Shown piece after piece: positions 52,644 through 63,812 of a DNA stretch of 64,000 bases. Under the pieces are notes generated by a model, which saw only the letters and a program-made list of their open reading frames with translations, was not told where the DNA came from and did not search any database. A program made the translations under genes and the position numbers. How positions within the stretch are numbered: position 1 is the first letter of the stretch; every line of letters starts with the position of its first letter. Origin of the DNA: Chroococcidiopsis sp. TS-821 (GTDB taxonomy: Bacteria; Cyanobacteriota; Cyanobacteriia; Cyanobacteriales; Chroococcidiopsidaceae). The stretch is taken from contig NZ_MVDI01000001.1 in the NCBI RefSeq assembly GCF_002939305.1, forward strand, positions 496,001 to 560,000. The letters run 5' to 3'.

Positions 52644-52857
52644 AAGTCTTTAACAAAACTATATAAACCCTATAAATCTCACCATAAAGGTTTTTGCAGA
52701 CAAAAGCTAGTACGCTATGCGCAGCCTAGCAAAACACCTCGCAGTACAGTCTGTAAAATCACTTTTTCTGTATTTTTATCAAATTTTAACAACTTCTAGT
52801 GAATTTCTAAATAAAACCAACAAGTAATATTCTTATGCACTGACAATAGTTTTACGG

Positions 52858-55365
52858 TTGCTATCAGCAATTTACCTTGCTACAAATGATTCAATAGTAA
52901 ATGAGTTTTTATTTTTTAATATTATAAGTACCAAAGTTCTAGAAACAGCTAGTTCAAAAACTTTGGCAAAATCCTTTGAGCAACATAATAAAAATGTTGC
53001 TGAGAATATTGCAAATACAACTCAATTTACTATATCGTGTAAACCTCAACTTAAAAAACATGATGTTAAAACAGCTTTCATTCAACTGCTTAAATACAAT
53101 AGCTTCTTTAAGCTATTAAAAATAAGTATTAATAAGGCAATACTTTTTTTGTTCTATCCACCTGCTGTTCTTAAACTCTTATTAAATAAAATTCAAACAA
53201 GTATTTCTTTACTGCAGACTTTAGAACGAGTTAATTTGCCATTCTCAACCATGTTGATTTATAAACAATTGAAAGGCAAATCAATGCAAGGAGACTTTTA
53301 TGATCGATTAACACGTTTACCTAATCGCTGCTTTCTAGCACAAGAATTATCTCAAAAGTTCAATAGTGTCAAACAAAACCTTACTGAAAGTTTTGCTGTT
53401 TTACTATTAGATTTAGACCGTTTCCAAGTAGTAGACGATAATCTAGCATATGGTATAGAAGATCAACTAATTATCGCACTTGCTCGTAGGCTAGAAGCAT
53501 ACACGCGTCATCACGACATAGTCGTACATCTTGGCAGTGGAGAGTTTGCGATTCTACTCAATAGTATTAAAGATGTCAGCTACGTACAACAGATCGCAGA
53601 GCGCATCTACAAAGAACTTGTTTTACCTTTTTACATCAAAGGGCATGAAGTTTTTATCAATGTGTGTATTGGGATTGCGCTGAGCAAGAAAGATTATCAA
53701 CAACCGGAGGATATATTAAGAGATGCTGACATAGCAATGCATTATGCGAAGAAGCTTGGCAGATCGTGCTATCAGATATTTAATACAGCTATGCATGATG
53801 AAGCAGTAGAGGTTTTAAAACTGGAGAACGATTTAAGACGGGCAATCGAGCGCCAAGAGTTTCGCTTACACTATCAACCAATTGTGTTGCTAGAAAATAA
53901 GCAAATTGTGGGATTTGAGGCACTTGTGCGCTGGCAACACCCACAGCGCGGACTTATGTATCCTTCTGAGTTTATTTCTCTAGCAGAAGAGACAGGATTG
54001 ATTACAGCTTTAGACTACTGGGTACTTAGAGAAGCTTGCCATCAAATGCGGACTTGGCAATTAAAGTTTCCTGATGCTTCTTTAGATACAATTAGTGTCA
54101 ATATTTCTGGCAAACAACTTCTCAGAAGTGATTTTTTAGACCAAGTAAAGCAAGTTTTGCAAGAAACAAAACTTGAACCCCATTGCTTGAAGCTAGAAAT
54201 TACTGAAAGCAGTTTAATCAAAAATATTAGTACTGCTGTCAATATTATTGAGGAGTTGAAAGCTTTAGGTATTCAATTTTCAATGGATGATTTTGGCACA
54301 GGCTATTCATCTTTGAGTTATTTATATAATTTTCCAATTAATACTTTAAAGCTCGACCGCTCTTTTATTCAGAAAATGAATGAAAGCAGGCAAAAGCTAG
54401 AAATAGTCAAAGCAATTGTCACGCTTGCTTTGAATTTAGATATGGAAGTAGTAGCAGAAGGAATAGAAACGGCAAACCAACACGCTCAACTCAAAGTTTT
54501 GAAGTGTACTTATGGTCAAGGCTTTTTGTTTTCCAAAGCTTTAGAGCGCCAAGGAGTCGAAGTTTTTCTCGAATCTGAGTTATTAGCTCAAAAATACTAT
54601 AAACAAACAAAGCCACAATATAACTCGGAAGAACAATTCTCGCGAGAGCAGCTACTAATTCATATTGAAAGACTCAAGCAAGAACTAGAGGAGTTAAAAC
54701 AGGAAAAAACTGATTTGGAAATTTTGTTGGAGATGACGAATGAACACTCAAGCGTAGTAGAACTAGAGTTACACAAAGAAATTAGCGACCATCAAAAAGC
54801 TGAAGCAGCATTACAAGAAGTAAACAAAAAACTCCAAAGTCTTAGTTGTATCGATAGCTTAACGCAGATTGCTAATCGTCGTCGGTTCGATCAGGCGATC
54901 GCCCAAGAATGGTGGCGCATGGCACGGGAAAAACATCCCTTGGCTTTGATCTTCTGCGATGTTGATTATTTTAAAAAATATAACGATTGCTACGGTCATC
55001 AAGCAGGTGATTTTTGTTTAAAACAAGTTGCTCAAATTATTAGTAGCGTACTCGATCGCCCTGGGGACTTAGTCGCTCGTTATGGTGGAGAAGAGTTTGC
55101 TGTTATCCTACCAAACACAGATAGTGAAGGCGCAACTAAAGTTGCTCAAAAAATTCAACTGCAACTGCGCAATGCTCAACTTGTGCATGGTGATTCGGCA
55201 ATCAGCGACTATGTAACGATGAGTTTGGGTATTGCTAGCACTATTCCCACACCAGAAAGTAACCCCGATGCTTTGATCGCAAAAGCAGATAAAGCATTAT
55301 ACCAAGCAAAAATGCAAGGGCGCGATCGCTTTGTTCTTTCCAAGACTGGCGACTCTAATCAGTAG
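52858..55365 (+). CDS. GGDEF-EAL-GGDEF cyclic-di-GMP protein
   Basis: 835 residues from TTG 52858. Residues 1-145 show no known domain and no ATG, but the open frame in AT-rich DNA suggests coding. ATG 53284 (AAAGG 7 bases upstream) is an alternative that keeps all domains. First GGDEF (about 150-305) is degenerate (LGSGEF). The EAL domain (about 325-565) keeps every catalytic motif: EALVRW, VNISG, LEITES, DDFGTGYS, LKLD, AEGIET. A coiled coil (about 595-660) leads to a second GGDEF with an intact RYGGEEF and an inhibitory RPGD site five residues before it. It could both make and break c-di-GMP. The first GGDEF probably senses GTP. Confidence 0.85.
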   Translation: MLSAIYLATNDSIVNEFLFFNIISTKVLETASSKTLAKSFEQHNKNVAENIANTTQFTISCKPQLKKHDVKTAFIQLLKYNSFFKLLKISINKAILFLFYPPAVLKLLLNKIQTSISLLQTLERVNLPFSTMLIYKQLKGKSMQGDFYDRLTRLPNRCFLAQELSQKFNSVKQNLTESFAVLLLDLDRFQVVDDNLAYGIEDQLIIALARRLEAYTRHHDIVVHLGSGEFAILLNSIKDVSYVQQIAERIYKELVLPFYIKGHEVFINVCIGIALSKKDYQQPEDILRDADIAMHYAKKLGRSCYQIFNTAMHDEAVEVLKLENDLRRAIERQEFRLHYQPIVLLENKQIVGFEALVRWQHPQRGLMYPSEFISLAEETGLITALDYWVLREACHQMRTWQLKFPDASLDTISVNISGKQLLRSDFLDQVKQVLQETKLEPHCLKLEITESSLIKNISTAVNIIEELKALGIQFSMDDFGTGYSSLSYLYNFPINTLKLDRSFIQKMNESRQKLEIVKAIVTLALNLDMEVVAEGIETANQHAQLKVLKCTYGQGFLFSKALERQGVEVFLESELLAQKYYKQTKPQYNSEEQFSREQLLIHIERLKQELEELKQEKTDLEILLEMTNEHSSVVELELHKEISDHQKAEAALQEVNKKLQSLSCIDSLTQIANRRRFDQAIAQEWWRMAREKHPLALIFCDVDYFKKYNDCYGHQAGDFCLKQVAQIISSVLDRPGDLVARYGGEEFAVILPNTDSEGATKVAQKIQLQLRNAQLVHGDSAISDYVTMSLGIASTIPTPESNPDALIAKADKALYQAKMQGRDRFVLSKTGDSNQ

Positions 55366-55486
55366 ACTTTAAAGCTTAGTTTCATAGCACTGCATCGTGT
55401 TTTTCAGTAACACGTAGCTTCAGCTTGCCTTTTAAAAATTTATCGATTCCCGCATAAACCTATTCAGATTCATTAAGAGGATAACA

Positions 55487-58483
55487 ATGTCAAACTATTT
55501 AGCTTCTAACCAATCGATTCACGAACTCGTTGAGCTTCAAGTTGCAAAAACACCGGATGCGATCGCTGTTACGTTTCAAGAGCAACACTTAACCTACCGC
55601 GAACTCAACGAAAAAGCAAATCAACTAGCGCACTATCTCAAATCATTAGGAGTCAAACCCGAAGTTTTAGTAGGAATTTGTGTCGAGCGATCGCTAGAGA
55701 TGATCGTCGCCCTCCTCGGTATTCTCAAAGCAGGCGGTGCTTACGTTCCCCTCGATCCTACTTACCCTAAAGAGCGCCTAGCATTCACGATCGAGGACAC
55801 TCAAATTCCCATCTTACTCACACAACAAAAACTAGCACCTTTACTGCCTTCACACCCTGGATATCTATTCATAGATAGTGATTGGAAAACGATTGCTCAG
55901 CAACCTATAAATAACCCTTTTAGTGAAGTTGCACCGCACAATCTTGCCTATGTCATCTATACATCAGGTTCAACTGGTAAACCCAAAGGAGTAGCCATTG
56001 AACATCGCAATACAGTCACTTTCATCGATTGGGCAAAAGATTTCTTTAGCGCTGAGCAATTAAAAGGGGTACTAGCTTCTACTTCACTTTGCTTTGACTT
56101 ATCAGTTTTTGAAGTGTTTGTCACTTTAAGCTGTGGAGGCACAGTTATTTTGGCGCAAAATGCCTTACAGTTACCAGAACTACCAGCAGCACAAAAAGTT
56201 ACCTTAATTAACACAGTACCTTCAGCGATCGCTGCTTTACTTCGTATTAATGGCATTCCTAGTTCTGTAGAGACAATTAACCTTGCTGGAGAACCGCTAC
56301 AAAACGCCTTAGTACAACAACTGTATCAACTAGATCGCGTTCGTCACATATTCAATCTTTACGGTCCTTCTGAAGATACTACCTACTCTACCGTTGCCTT
56401 AATGCAAAAAGGCTCAACAGAAACTCCTCTCATTGGTCGTCCTATCTCTAATACTCAAATTTATCTGCTAGATTCTCACCTCAAACCTGTGCCAGAGGGA
56501 ATTGAAGGTGAAATTTATATTGCTGGAGCCGGTTTAGCTAGAGGTTATCTCAATCGTCCGGATCTTACCGACGAGAAATTCATTCCTAATCCTTTCAGCA
56601 CCGAGCCAGGTTCGCGACTCTACAAAACTGGAGATCTGGCAATACAGTTACCCGATGGTAATCTCAAATACTTAGGACGTATCGATCGCCAAGTTAAAAT
56701 TCGTGGCTTTCGGATTGAATTAGGAGAAATTGAGTCAGTATTAACAAAACACCCTGGAGTATGTCAAGTCGTAGTAGTTGCTCGTGAGGTCTCCGCAGAT
56801 GACAAGCGCTTAGTAGCTTATGTAGTTCCTAATGGTTCAGACTTGCCACGACAAAATCTGATGATGCGCGAATTGCGTGATTTTCTGAAGATGGAATTGC
56901 CTGAGTTTATGATTCCTTCAGCATTTGTCTTTCTAGAGGAACTACCCCTGACTCTCAACGGCAAAATTGATCGTCGTGCATTGCCAATTCCTCAATGGAG
57001 TTGCATGGAACAGGGTATTTATGTCGCCCCTCGCAATTCCACAGAAATTCAGTTATCCGAACTTTGGAGCCAATTACTTGGCGTAGAACAGCCCAGTATC
57101 CACGATAATTTCTGCGAGTTAGGCGGGCACTCACTGTTGGCAATTCAACTTGTGCATCGCGTCAATGAGATTTTTCAGATTGAGCTACCCCTTGAGCATT
57201 TTCTAGAAACGCCAACGATCGCAGGAATGGCTCACCATATTGAGATAATCTGTAGCACAGATACCGATAAGCTAACTAAACAAGTGGAAAGCGAAGTAGA
57301 GTTAGACTCTGCTATTTATCCTGAAAATATCTTAACTGGTTCTATTCCTCAAATTCTGCTGACTGGTGCTACTGGTACTTTAGGTGCATATCTACTTTAT
57401 GAGTTGTTACAACGAACTCGTGCAGATATACACTGTCTTGTTCGTGCCAGCAGTGTTGCCGAAGCTCAAGCAAAACTTCAAAACGTCTTAAAACGTTACG
57501 GACTTTGGAGTAGTAGCCTGGCAGCAAGAATCATACCTGTTCTAGGTGACTTAAGTCAGCCTTATTTAGGCATAAAATTTGAGCAATTCACTCGACTAGC
57601 AGAAAAAATTGACTTAATTTACCACTGTGGTGCATGGGTTAACATAGCCTATCCCTATTCAGCCCTGAAAGCTACCAATGTTCTGGGTACTCAAGAAATT
57701 ATCCGTTTAGCAAGCCAGACAAAAACAAAACCAGTACATTTTGTTTCGACAATCGACGTTTTCTCGGTCACTAACAGCGATACGCTCAGAACAATCAAAG
57801 AAGAGGATGCTCCAGGTCCAAAAACTGCACTTTGTAGTGGCTATGCCCAAAGTAAGTACATAGCTGAGCAATTACTCATCGAGGCTGCTTCTAGGGGTTT
57901 GCCAGTTTCTATTTATCGACCCAGTAACATCATAGGAGACAGTAAAACAGGAATTTCCCTGAGCGATGGATTCATTACTTTGATGCTCAAGGGTTGCCTG
58001 CAAATGGGAATCGCTCCCAACCTAAATGCAATGTTGAACCTTGTACCAGTAGATTATGTCAGTCAAGCGATCGTTGTTTTGTCACAACAGCAACAACTCT
58101 GCACTCAAGCTTTTCAAATAGTCAATCCACAACCAATCGAGTGGAAACAACTGATTAACTGGTTGAATCAGAAAGGTCACTCAGTTCGCTTAGAATCATA
58201 TAGCTTCTGGTATTCTCAACTGCTGAAACTGGCTGCCCAAAATTCAGAAAATACTCTAACTCCTCTAGCAAGTCTTTTTACTAACCAGTGCTTAGTTCAA
58301 CAACTCTTAGGAGCCTTTTTCTTCGATTCTGAAAGCACCTTGAAAGTGTTAGCTGCACACTCTATCACCTGTCCTCCAATTAATGATGACTTGCTGCATA
58401 CCAACTTCTCATGGATTAACCACCATAATTCCCTCAACTCTCAACTTTCACATCATCAGTCAAAAGAGCTAATTCCTGCTTAG
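55487..58483 (+). CDS. single-module NRPS-like A-PCP-reductase enzyme
   Basis: 998 residues. The adenylation domain (1-510) has YTSGSTGKPKG (about 157), YGPSEDTT and NGKIDRRALP. A carrier domain follows with Ser in LGGHSLLA (about 549). Last is a thioester reductase (about 620-998) of the extended SDR type, with TGATGTLGAYL and YAQSKYIAE (YxxxK). There is no condensation domain. Such enzymes activate an acid, load it as a thioester and release it as aldehyde or alcohol with NADPH, like Lys2 or carboxylic acid reductases. The pocket residues read DLFNNALTYK, which I recall as an alanine code. A phosphopantetheinyl transferase must act in trans. The product is unknown. Confidence 0.85.
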   Translation: MSNYLASNQSIHELVELQVAKTPDAIAVTFQEQHLTYRELNEKANQLAHYLKSLGVKPEVLVGICVERSLEMIVALLGILKAGGAYVPLDPTYPKERLAFTIEDTQIPILLTQQKLAPLLPSHPGYLFIDSDWKTIAQQPINNPFSEVAPHNLAYVIYTSGSTGKPKGVAIEHRNTVTFIDWAKDFFSAEQLKGVLASTSLCFDLSVFEVFVTLSCGGTVILAQNALQLPELPAAQKVTLINTVPSAIAALLRINGIPSSVETINLAGEPLQNALVQQLYQLDRVRHIFNLYGPSEDTTYSTVALMQKGSTETPLIGRPISNTQIYLLDSHLKPVPEGIEGEIYIAGAGLARGYLNRPDLTDEKFIPNPFSTEPGSRLYKTGDLAIQLPDGNLKYLGRIDRQVKIRGFRIELGEIESVLTKHPGVCQVVVVAREVSADDKRLVAYVVPNGSDLPRQNLMMRELRDFLKMELPEFMIPSAFVFLEELPLTLNGKIDRRALPIPQWSCMEQGIYVAPRNSTEIQLSELWSQLLGVEQPSIHDNFCELGGHSLLAIQLVHRVNEIFQIELPLEHFLETPTIAGMAHHIEIICSTDTDKLTKQVESEVELDSAIYPENILTGSIPQILLTGATGTLGAYLLYELLQRTRADIHCLVRASSVAEAQAKLQNVLKRYGLWSSSLAARIIPVLGDLSQPYLGIKFEQFTRLAEKIDLIYHCGAWVNIAYPYSALKATNVLGTQEIIRLASQTKTKPVHFVSTIDVFSVTNSDTLRTIKEEDAPGPKTALCSGYAQSKYIAEQLLIEAASRGLPVSIYRPSNIIGDSKTGISLSDGFITLMLKGCLQMGIAPNLNAMLNLVPVDYVSQAIVVLSQQQQLCTQAFQIVNPQPIEWKQLINWLNQKGHSVRLESYSFWYSQLLKLAAQNSENTLTPLASLFTNQCLVQQLLGAFFFDSESTLKVLAAHSITCPPINDDLLHTNFSWINHHNSLNSQLSHHQSKELIPA

Positions 58484-58691
58484 CTTGTACTGACGCAATA
58501 ATTACCAAAATTTATTTCGGTTAGACGATCTCCAAGGTGAGTTTAGCAACCAAGTTTGGGCAAACTAACAACGTACAGCAAAACTTGCCTTGACAATTCT
58601 ATGATTTCTAAGCGAATTCACATGAAATCTCCGTTGCCAAGTTTGGCAGGTTAGCTCCCAACGACATCGAAGCGAGTTTAAGAGTTGGCGA

Positions 58692-61652
58692 ATGAACGTA
58701 AATTGGATAAATAAGATAAAAACCCGCTTGCCTGCACTTCAGAGAAAGTCTTCTGAACAGCATCAATATACAGGATCGCTGACACAAAAAACGCTCATCA
58801 AAACAGCACTCAGTATTGGAGCTGTCATTATTGCATCAACTGGAGTAGGATACTTCCAATTAATTTCGCGCATCACAGCACAAACTCTTACACAAGTAGA
58901 AAAGTATGCTCTTTCACGAGCAGAACGGGAAAAAGCTATTTTTACCTTGGCAGAAGACAATCACGTCATACTTAAACAAGTTCTTTTAGAAGCCATTCAG
59001 GAGAAAGGTAAGCAAGATCCTCAAGCTCAGTTTGAACAGCTGTTTGTCAGAATGCCTGATGGTACTATTCGTAATCGTCTTGAAAACTTTGATCCGCAAA
59101 AAACTCCTGGAGTATTTTTGGGTAGTAACGTCAAGATCGATCCTGATATGCGCCGTCGGGTTATGACTTACTTTGACTTACTGAGTGCTTACGGTCCAGC
59201 ATGGCGGAATCGTTTTGTCAATACTTATATGCAAATTCCAGAAAACGGAATTGCGATTTATATGCCCAGTTATGCTTGGACACAAAATGCTCCTTCAGAT
59301 AAATCCTTTCGAGTCACTGATGATGAGTCATTTTATATTACTGATAAAGTGCATAACCCAGAGCGTAAAACTACTTGGACTGGTATATACTATGACCAAG
59401 TTGCAAAACATTGGATGGCTTCGTGCGTTACCCCAATAGACTTAAATGGCAGGCATATTGCCACAATTGGACACGATATTTTAATTGATGAATTACGCGA
59501 ACGTGCGATTCGAGATGCTTTGAAAGGAACGTACAACATCATCTTTCGTGAAGATGGACGTTTAATCGCACATCCTGATTTCATGCAAGAAATTCAAGAT
59601 GGTGAGGGAAGATTTAATATTTCTCACTCAGGAAATGCTAACTTACGTCGTATTTTTGCACTAGTAAAACAAAGACAAACCAATCAAGTTATTATTGACA
59701 ACAATAAAGATCGTCAATATTTAGCCGTCACTAATATTAAAGGACCCAATTGGTATTTAGTTACTGTTTATCCCAAAAGCCTCCTTCAACAACAAGCTTT
59801 TTCTAGTGCTCGGCTCATTCTTTTTTTAGGACTCATCTCGTTAGCAATTGAAATTATTATTATTTTCCTAATTTTACGCCGACAAATTTCTGAGCCGCTC
59901 ATTAACATGATGAAGGCAACGGAAAGCATCACGGCTGGTGAATTGAACGTTGAGCTAGACGTATCTCGGCAAGATGAATTAGGTCATTTAGCTTTCTTAT
60001 TTAACAAGATGGCACAGCAGTTACGAGAATCTTTCTGTAAGTTAGCGAAAACGAACGAAGAACTAGAACTGCGAGTTGAAGAACGAACTGCGGAACTTAA
60101 AGAAGCTAAAGAGACTGCTGATGCAGCTAATCGTGCTAAGAGTGAGTTTTTAGCGAATATGAGCCACGAATTGCGCACTCCTTTAAACGCAATTATTGGC
60201 TATAGTGAAATGCTGCAAGAAGAAGCACAAGATCTCGAACAAGAAGAATTCATTCCTGACTTGCGTAAAATTCATAATGCGGGTAAACACTTATTATCGT
60301 TAATTAACGACATCCTTGACTTGTCTAAAATTGAAGCAGGTCGGATGGAACTTTATCAAGAAACTTTTGAAGTTAATACGCTTGTCAATGAAGTCATCAA
60401 TACGATCGCACCTTTAGCTGAGAAAAATCACAACACCTTGATTGTCAATTGTCCTGAACAGGCGGGTACAATGTACGCCGATCTGACAAAGGTGCGTCAA
60501 AGTTTATTTAATTTGCTTAGTAACGCTTGTAAATTTACAGAAAAAGGCAAAATCGTTCTCACAGTCAATCGCTATACAAAAGATGACCAAGGTTGGATTC
60601 GCTTTCAAGTCAAAGACACAGGAATTGGGTTAACTCTAGAACAACAACAAAAAATCTTTCAAGCTTTTACCCAGGCGGATGCGTCAACAACGCGCAAATA
60701 TGGGGGAACAGGGTTAGGACTCGCAATTACAAAACGATTTTGTCAGCTGATGGAAGGCGACATCAGTGTCAGTAGTACGCCAGGTGAAGGTTCTACCTTT
60801 GTCATCGAGTTACCAACTAAAACTTGCGAACTTTCCCATAATGTTGAAACCGAAAAGATTGCGATCGCCGAGTCTTCTTCGTGTCAGTTAACGACGATTC
60901 TGGTTATCGATGACGATCAAACTGTCAAAGACTTAATCCAACGCTATCTCAATAAGGAAGGCTTCCAAACAATCGCTGCGAGTAATGGCGCTGTAGGCTT
61001 GTCGCTAGCTAAGGAAATACGACCTGATGCGATTATTCTTGACGTAATGATGCCTGGTATGGATGGTTGGACAGTGCTAGCTTCGCTTAAAGCCGATCCT
61101 GAAGTTGCCAATATTCCAGTCATTATGACAACCATCGTCGATGACAAAAACTTAGGCTACGCTTTAGGTGCTTCTGATTATCTGCTCAAACCTATCGATC
61201 GCGATCGCTTAATGGCAATGTTGCAGAAATACCATGCAGCACAATCTTTTAATGCAGTAATGATGGTAGAAGATAACAAAGTCACCAGTCAAATGATTGG
61301 TCGTCAACTCGAAAAAGAAGGCTGGCAAGTTCTGCAAGCTGAAAATGGGCGCAAAGCATTAGAACTGCTTCAAGTCAACAATCCTGGACTGATTATCACT
61401 GACCTCATGATGCCAGAAATGGATGGTTTTGAGTTTATTCACATCCTTCGCCAAACTCCACAATGGGCATCAATTCCAGTTATTGTGATTACTGCTAAAG
61501 AATTAACAGAAGAAGAAGAAAACCATTTGCGCCAGCACGTTTATAAAGTTTTTGAAAAAGGTTCTTACGATCGCCAAGCCTTACTCAAAGAAGTTCATTA
61601 TTTGTTGTCACAAGCAGTTAACCTGCAAAAAACTTTGACATTAAAAGCTTAA
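58692..61652 (+). CDS. Cache-domain hybrid histidine kinase with two receiver domains
   Basis: 986 residues. TM1 (about 37-57), a periplasmic dCache sensor (about 60-370, with [15 protein letters not shown] and [15 protein letters not shown]), TM2 (about 378-398), HAMP and coiled coil follow. DHp has [18 protein letters not shown] (His about 491), then an ATPase with [15 protein letters not shown] and GGTGLGLAI. Two receivers follow: REC1 ([14 protein letters not shown]) and REC2 ([13 protein letters not shown]). Cache domains bind small external ligands. It is the first gene of a transcript with the next two signalling genes (spacing 10 and 4 bp). Confidence 0.9.
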   Translation: MNVNWINKIKTRLPALQRKSSEQHQYTGSLTQKTLIKTALSIGAVIIASTGVGYFQLISRITAQTLTQVEKYALSRAEREKAIFTLAEDNHVILKQVLLEAIQEKGKQDPQAQFEQLFVRMPDGTIRNRLENFDPQKTPGVFLGSNVKIDPDMRRRVMTYFDLLSAYGPAWRNRFVNTYMQIPENGIAIYMPSYAWTQNAPSDKSFRVTDDESFYITDKVHNPERKTTWTGIYYDQVAKHWMASCVTPIDLNGRHIATIGHDILIDELRERAIRDALKGTYNIIFREDGRLIAHPDFMQEIQDGEGRFNISHSGNANLRRIFALVKQRQTNQVIIDNNKDRQYLAVTNIKGPNWYLVTVYPKSLLQQQAFSSARLILFLGLISLAIEIIIIFLILRRQISEPLINMMKATESITAGELNVELDVSRQDELGHLAFLFNKMAQQLRESFCKLAKTNEELELRVEERTAELKEAKETADAANRAKSEFLANMSHELRTPLNAIIGYSEMLQEEAQDLEQEEFIPDLRKIHNAGKHLLSLINDILDLSKIEAGRMELYQETFEVNTLVNEVINTIAPLAEKNHNTLIVNCPEQAGTMYADLTKVRQSLFNLLSNACKFTEKGKIVLTVNRYTKDDQGWIRFQVKDTGIGLTLEQQQKIFQAFTQADASTTRKYGGTGLGLAITKRFCQLMEGDISVSSTPGEGSTFVIELPTKTCELSHNVETEKIAIAESSSCQLTTILVIDDDQTVKDLIQRYLNKEGFQTIAASNGAVGLSLAKEIRPDAIILDVMMPGMDGWTVLASLKADPEVANIPVIMTTIVDDKNLGYALGASDYLLKPIDRDRLMAMLQKYHAAQSFNAVMMVEDNKVTSQMIGRQLEKEGWQVLQAENGRKALELLQVNNPGLIITDLMMPEMDGFEFIHILRQTPQWASIPVIVITAKELTEEEENHLRQHVYKVFEKGSYDRQALLKEVHYLLSQAVNLQKTLTLKA

Positions 61653-61662
61653 GGTGAAATCG

Positions 61663-62034
61663 ATGACCAAAATTTTATTAGTTGAAGACAATGAAATGAA
61701 TCGAGATATGCTCTCGCGACGTCTGACTCGTAAAGGTTATGATGTCGTTTTTGCTGTTGACGGCGCGCAGGGTTTATCTATGACTTCCTCAGAAAATCCT
61801 GACATTATTTTAATGGATATGAGTTTACCTGTAATTGACGGTTGGGAAGCAACTCGACAACTGAAAACGAATCCCCGCACTCGAAATATTCCAGTTATTG
61901 CTTTAACAGCACACGCCATGTCAGGCGATCGCGAAAAAGCACTTACAGCTGGATGCGATGAGTACGACACCAAACCCATCGAGTTACCGCGCTTACTCGC
62001 AAAAATTGAGGCTCTTTTAGGAAGAACGAACTAA
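61663..62034 (+). CDS. single-domain response regulator (REC)
   Basis: About 123 residues from ATG 61663, which has AAGGTG 6 bases upstream (the in-frame GTG 61654 is part of that site). MTKILLVEDNEMNRDMLSRR, phospho-Asp in IILMDMSLPVIDG, Thr in ALTAHA and Lys in DTKPIE are all present. There is no output domain, so it works by shuttling phosphate or by binding. It lies between the hybrid kinase and the PP2C protein, which are the obvious partners. Confidence 0.9.
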   Translation: MTKILLVEDNEMNRDMLSRRLTRKGYDVVFAVDGAQGLSMTSSENPDIILMDMSLPVIDGWEATRQLKTNPRTRNIPVIALTAHAMSGDREKALTAGCDEYDTKPIELPRLLAKIEALLGRTN

Positions 62035-62038
62035 CAGA

Positions 62039-63748
62039 ATGGAAAATAATCACAGTACGCAACTTGCTTTGATGTCATATCTAAGGCATGAATTGCGTAC
62101 GCCAATTAATGCCATCATTGGCTACAGTGAAATGCTACTTGAGGAAATAGCAACTGATCCTCAAACAGCAACAACTTCTCATTTAGAGCAAATTCAAAAC
62201 TGTGGTAATCAATTGCTAGCACTGATTAATAAACATCTCGATCCAGCTAGTGTAGATAATTATTCTTCTCTTCATTTAGCTACTATTAGTGAAGCTATAC
62301 CTTTAGCATTAGAACCTCTTTTAAAGATGGTTATTTCTTGTTGCGATCAGCTTTCAGAACAGGCAGCAGAAGAATTAATCGCTGATATCAATAAAATTCG
62401 TACTGCTACGCAATCATTATTCGAAATAATTAACAATATTACTCATTTTGCTGAACGTTATCTCCAGTTGAACAATATTAAATTCGAAAATAAAGTCTCG
62501 GAAGAAAATCATATAGAAAGAAATAGCTATAAAAAATCCACAAATCGCTCAGGCAATATCTTAGTTGTAGACGACAACGAAAGCAATCGAGACTTACTTT
62601 CTAGACTCATCACTGCTCAAGGTTACACTGTGACAACGGCTGCTAATGGTTTGCAGGCTATTCAACTGATTAAGACAGGTAACTACGACTTAATTCTTCT
62701 GGATATACTCATGCCAGAAGTTAATGGCTATGAAGTTTTACAATGGCTGCGCGAGCAATTTCAACATATTCCGGCGATCGCTATTTCTGCTCTAGATGAA
62801 ATTGATAGTGTTGTTAAATGTATCGAAATGGGAGCAGAAGATTATTTAACAAAACCTTTCAACTCAGTTTTACTACGTGCCAGAATCGAAGCTTGTTTAG
62901 AGAAAAAACGTCTCCGCGATCGCGAAGCTCAATATTTAGCAGAACTTGGTCGTGCAAATCAGGAAATTACAATTCTCAATGAACGTCTAAAAGCTGAAAA
63001 CTTTCGCTTGAGTGCAGAACTTGAAGTGACGCGGAAACTACAGCAAATGATCCTACCTAAAGACCATGAATTAAGTCAAATTGAAGGATTAGATATTGCT
63101 GGATATATGGAACCAGCCGATGAAGTTGGCGGCGACTACTACGATGTTCTACACGCTGATGGGCGAGTCAAAATTGGGATTGGCGATGTCACTGGACACG
63201 GATTAGAAAGCGGAGTTTTAATGATTATGGTACAAACTGCCGTGCGAACACTTATGGAGAATAATGAAACCGATCCAAAAAAATTTTTAGAAGTTCTCAA
63301 TCGCACAATCTATAACAATATTCAACGCATGAGTTCTAATAAAAATCTAACACTTTCTTTAGCTGATTATCATAATGGTAAATTAAATTTAAGTGGTCAG
63401 CATGAAAAAATTATTGTTATCCGCTCTAACGGCGCATTAGAATGCATTGATACAATAGATTTAGGTTTTCCTATAGGACTTGAAGAAAGTATTGTAGACT
63501 TTGTTGCCCAAACGCAAATTCAATTACAAACTGGTGATGTTGTAGTGTTATACACCGATGGTATTACTGAAGCTGAAAACAGTTTAGGAGTTCAATACGG
63601 TATTGACAGGCTTTGTGAAGTCGTTCAACAAAATTGGCAAAAATCAGTTAGAGAAATTAGACAAATTGTTATTGATGACCTCTGCCAGCACATTGGTCAA
63701 CATAAAGTATACGACGATATTACTTTAGTAATACTCAAGCAAAAATAA
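62039..63748 (+). CDS. kinase-DHp-like / REC / PP2C (SpoIIE-type) phosphatase
   Basis: 569 residues. The N-terminus has a histidine-kinase H-box ([20 protein letters not shown], His about 17) but no ATPase domain. A receiver (about 172-290, ILVVDDNESNRDLLSRLI, Asp in LILLDILMPEVNG) is linked by a coiled coil to a PP2C/SpoIIE domain (about 330-569) with EVGGDYYDV, IGDVTGHG and DGITEAEN metal motifs. Such REC-PP2C proteins remove phosphate from anti-sigma-factor antagonists. The DHp-like domain may receive phosphate from the kinase upstream or dimerise. The ATG at 62039 is 4 bp after the REC gene. Confidence 0.9.
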   Translation: MENNHSTQLALMSYLRHELRTPINAIIGYSEMLLEEIATDPQTATTSHLEQIQNCGNQLLALINKHLDPASVDNYSSLHLATISEAIPLALEPLLKMVISCCDQLSEQAAEELIADINKIRTATQSLFEIINNITHFAERYLQLNNIKFENKVSEENHIERNSYKKSTNRSGNILVVDDNESNRDLLSRLITAQGYTVTTAANGLQAIQLIKTGNYDLILLDILMPEVNGYEVLQWLREQFQHIPAIAISALDEIDSVVKCIEMGAEDYLTKPFNSVLLRARIEACLEKKRLRDREAQYLAELGRANQEITILNERLKAENFRLSAELEVTRKLQQMILPKDHELSQIEGLDIAGYMEPADEVGGDYYDVLHADGRVKIGIGDVTGHGLESGVLMIMVQTAVRTLMENNETDPKKFLEVLNRTIYNNIQRMSSNKNLTLSLADYHNGKLNLSGQHEKIIVIRSNGALECIDTIDLGFPIGLEESIVDFVAQTQIQLQTGDVVVLYTDGITEAENSLGVQYGIDRLCEVVQQNWQKSVREIRQIVIDDLCQHIGQHKVYDDITLVILKQK

Positions 63749-63812
63749 TTCGCGCAGCTAGTCATTAATTTTTAATAAAAACTTTTATAATTTGATTAAT
63801 TTAAAATAAATC

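Noticed and set aside
55957-56256. 99-codon minus-strand frame within the A domain
   Set aside because: Antisense shadow of the A-PCP-R coding sequence.
58484-58691. Possible tRNA or small RNA before the hybrid kinase
   Set aside because: No TPsiC-loop motif or acceptor pairing and no strong hairpin was found.
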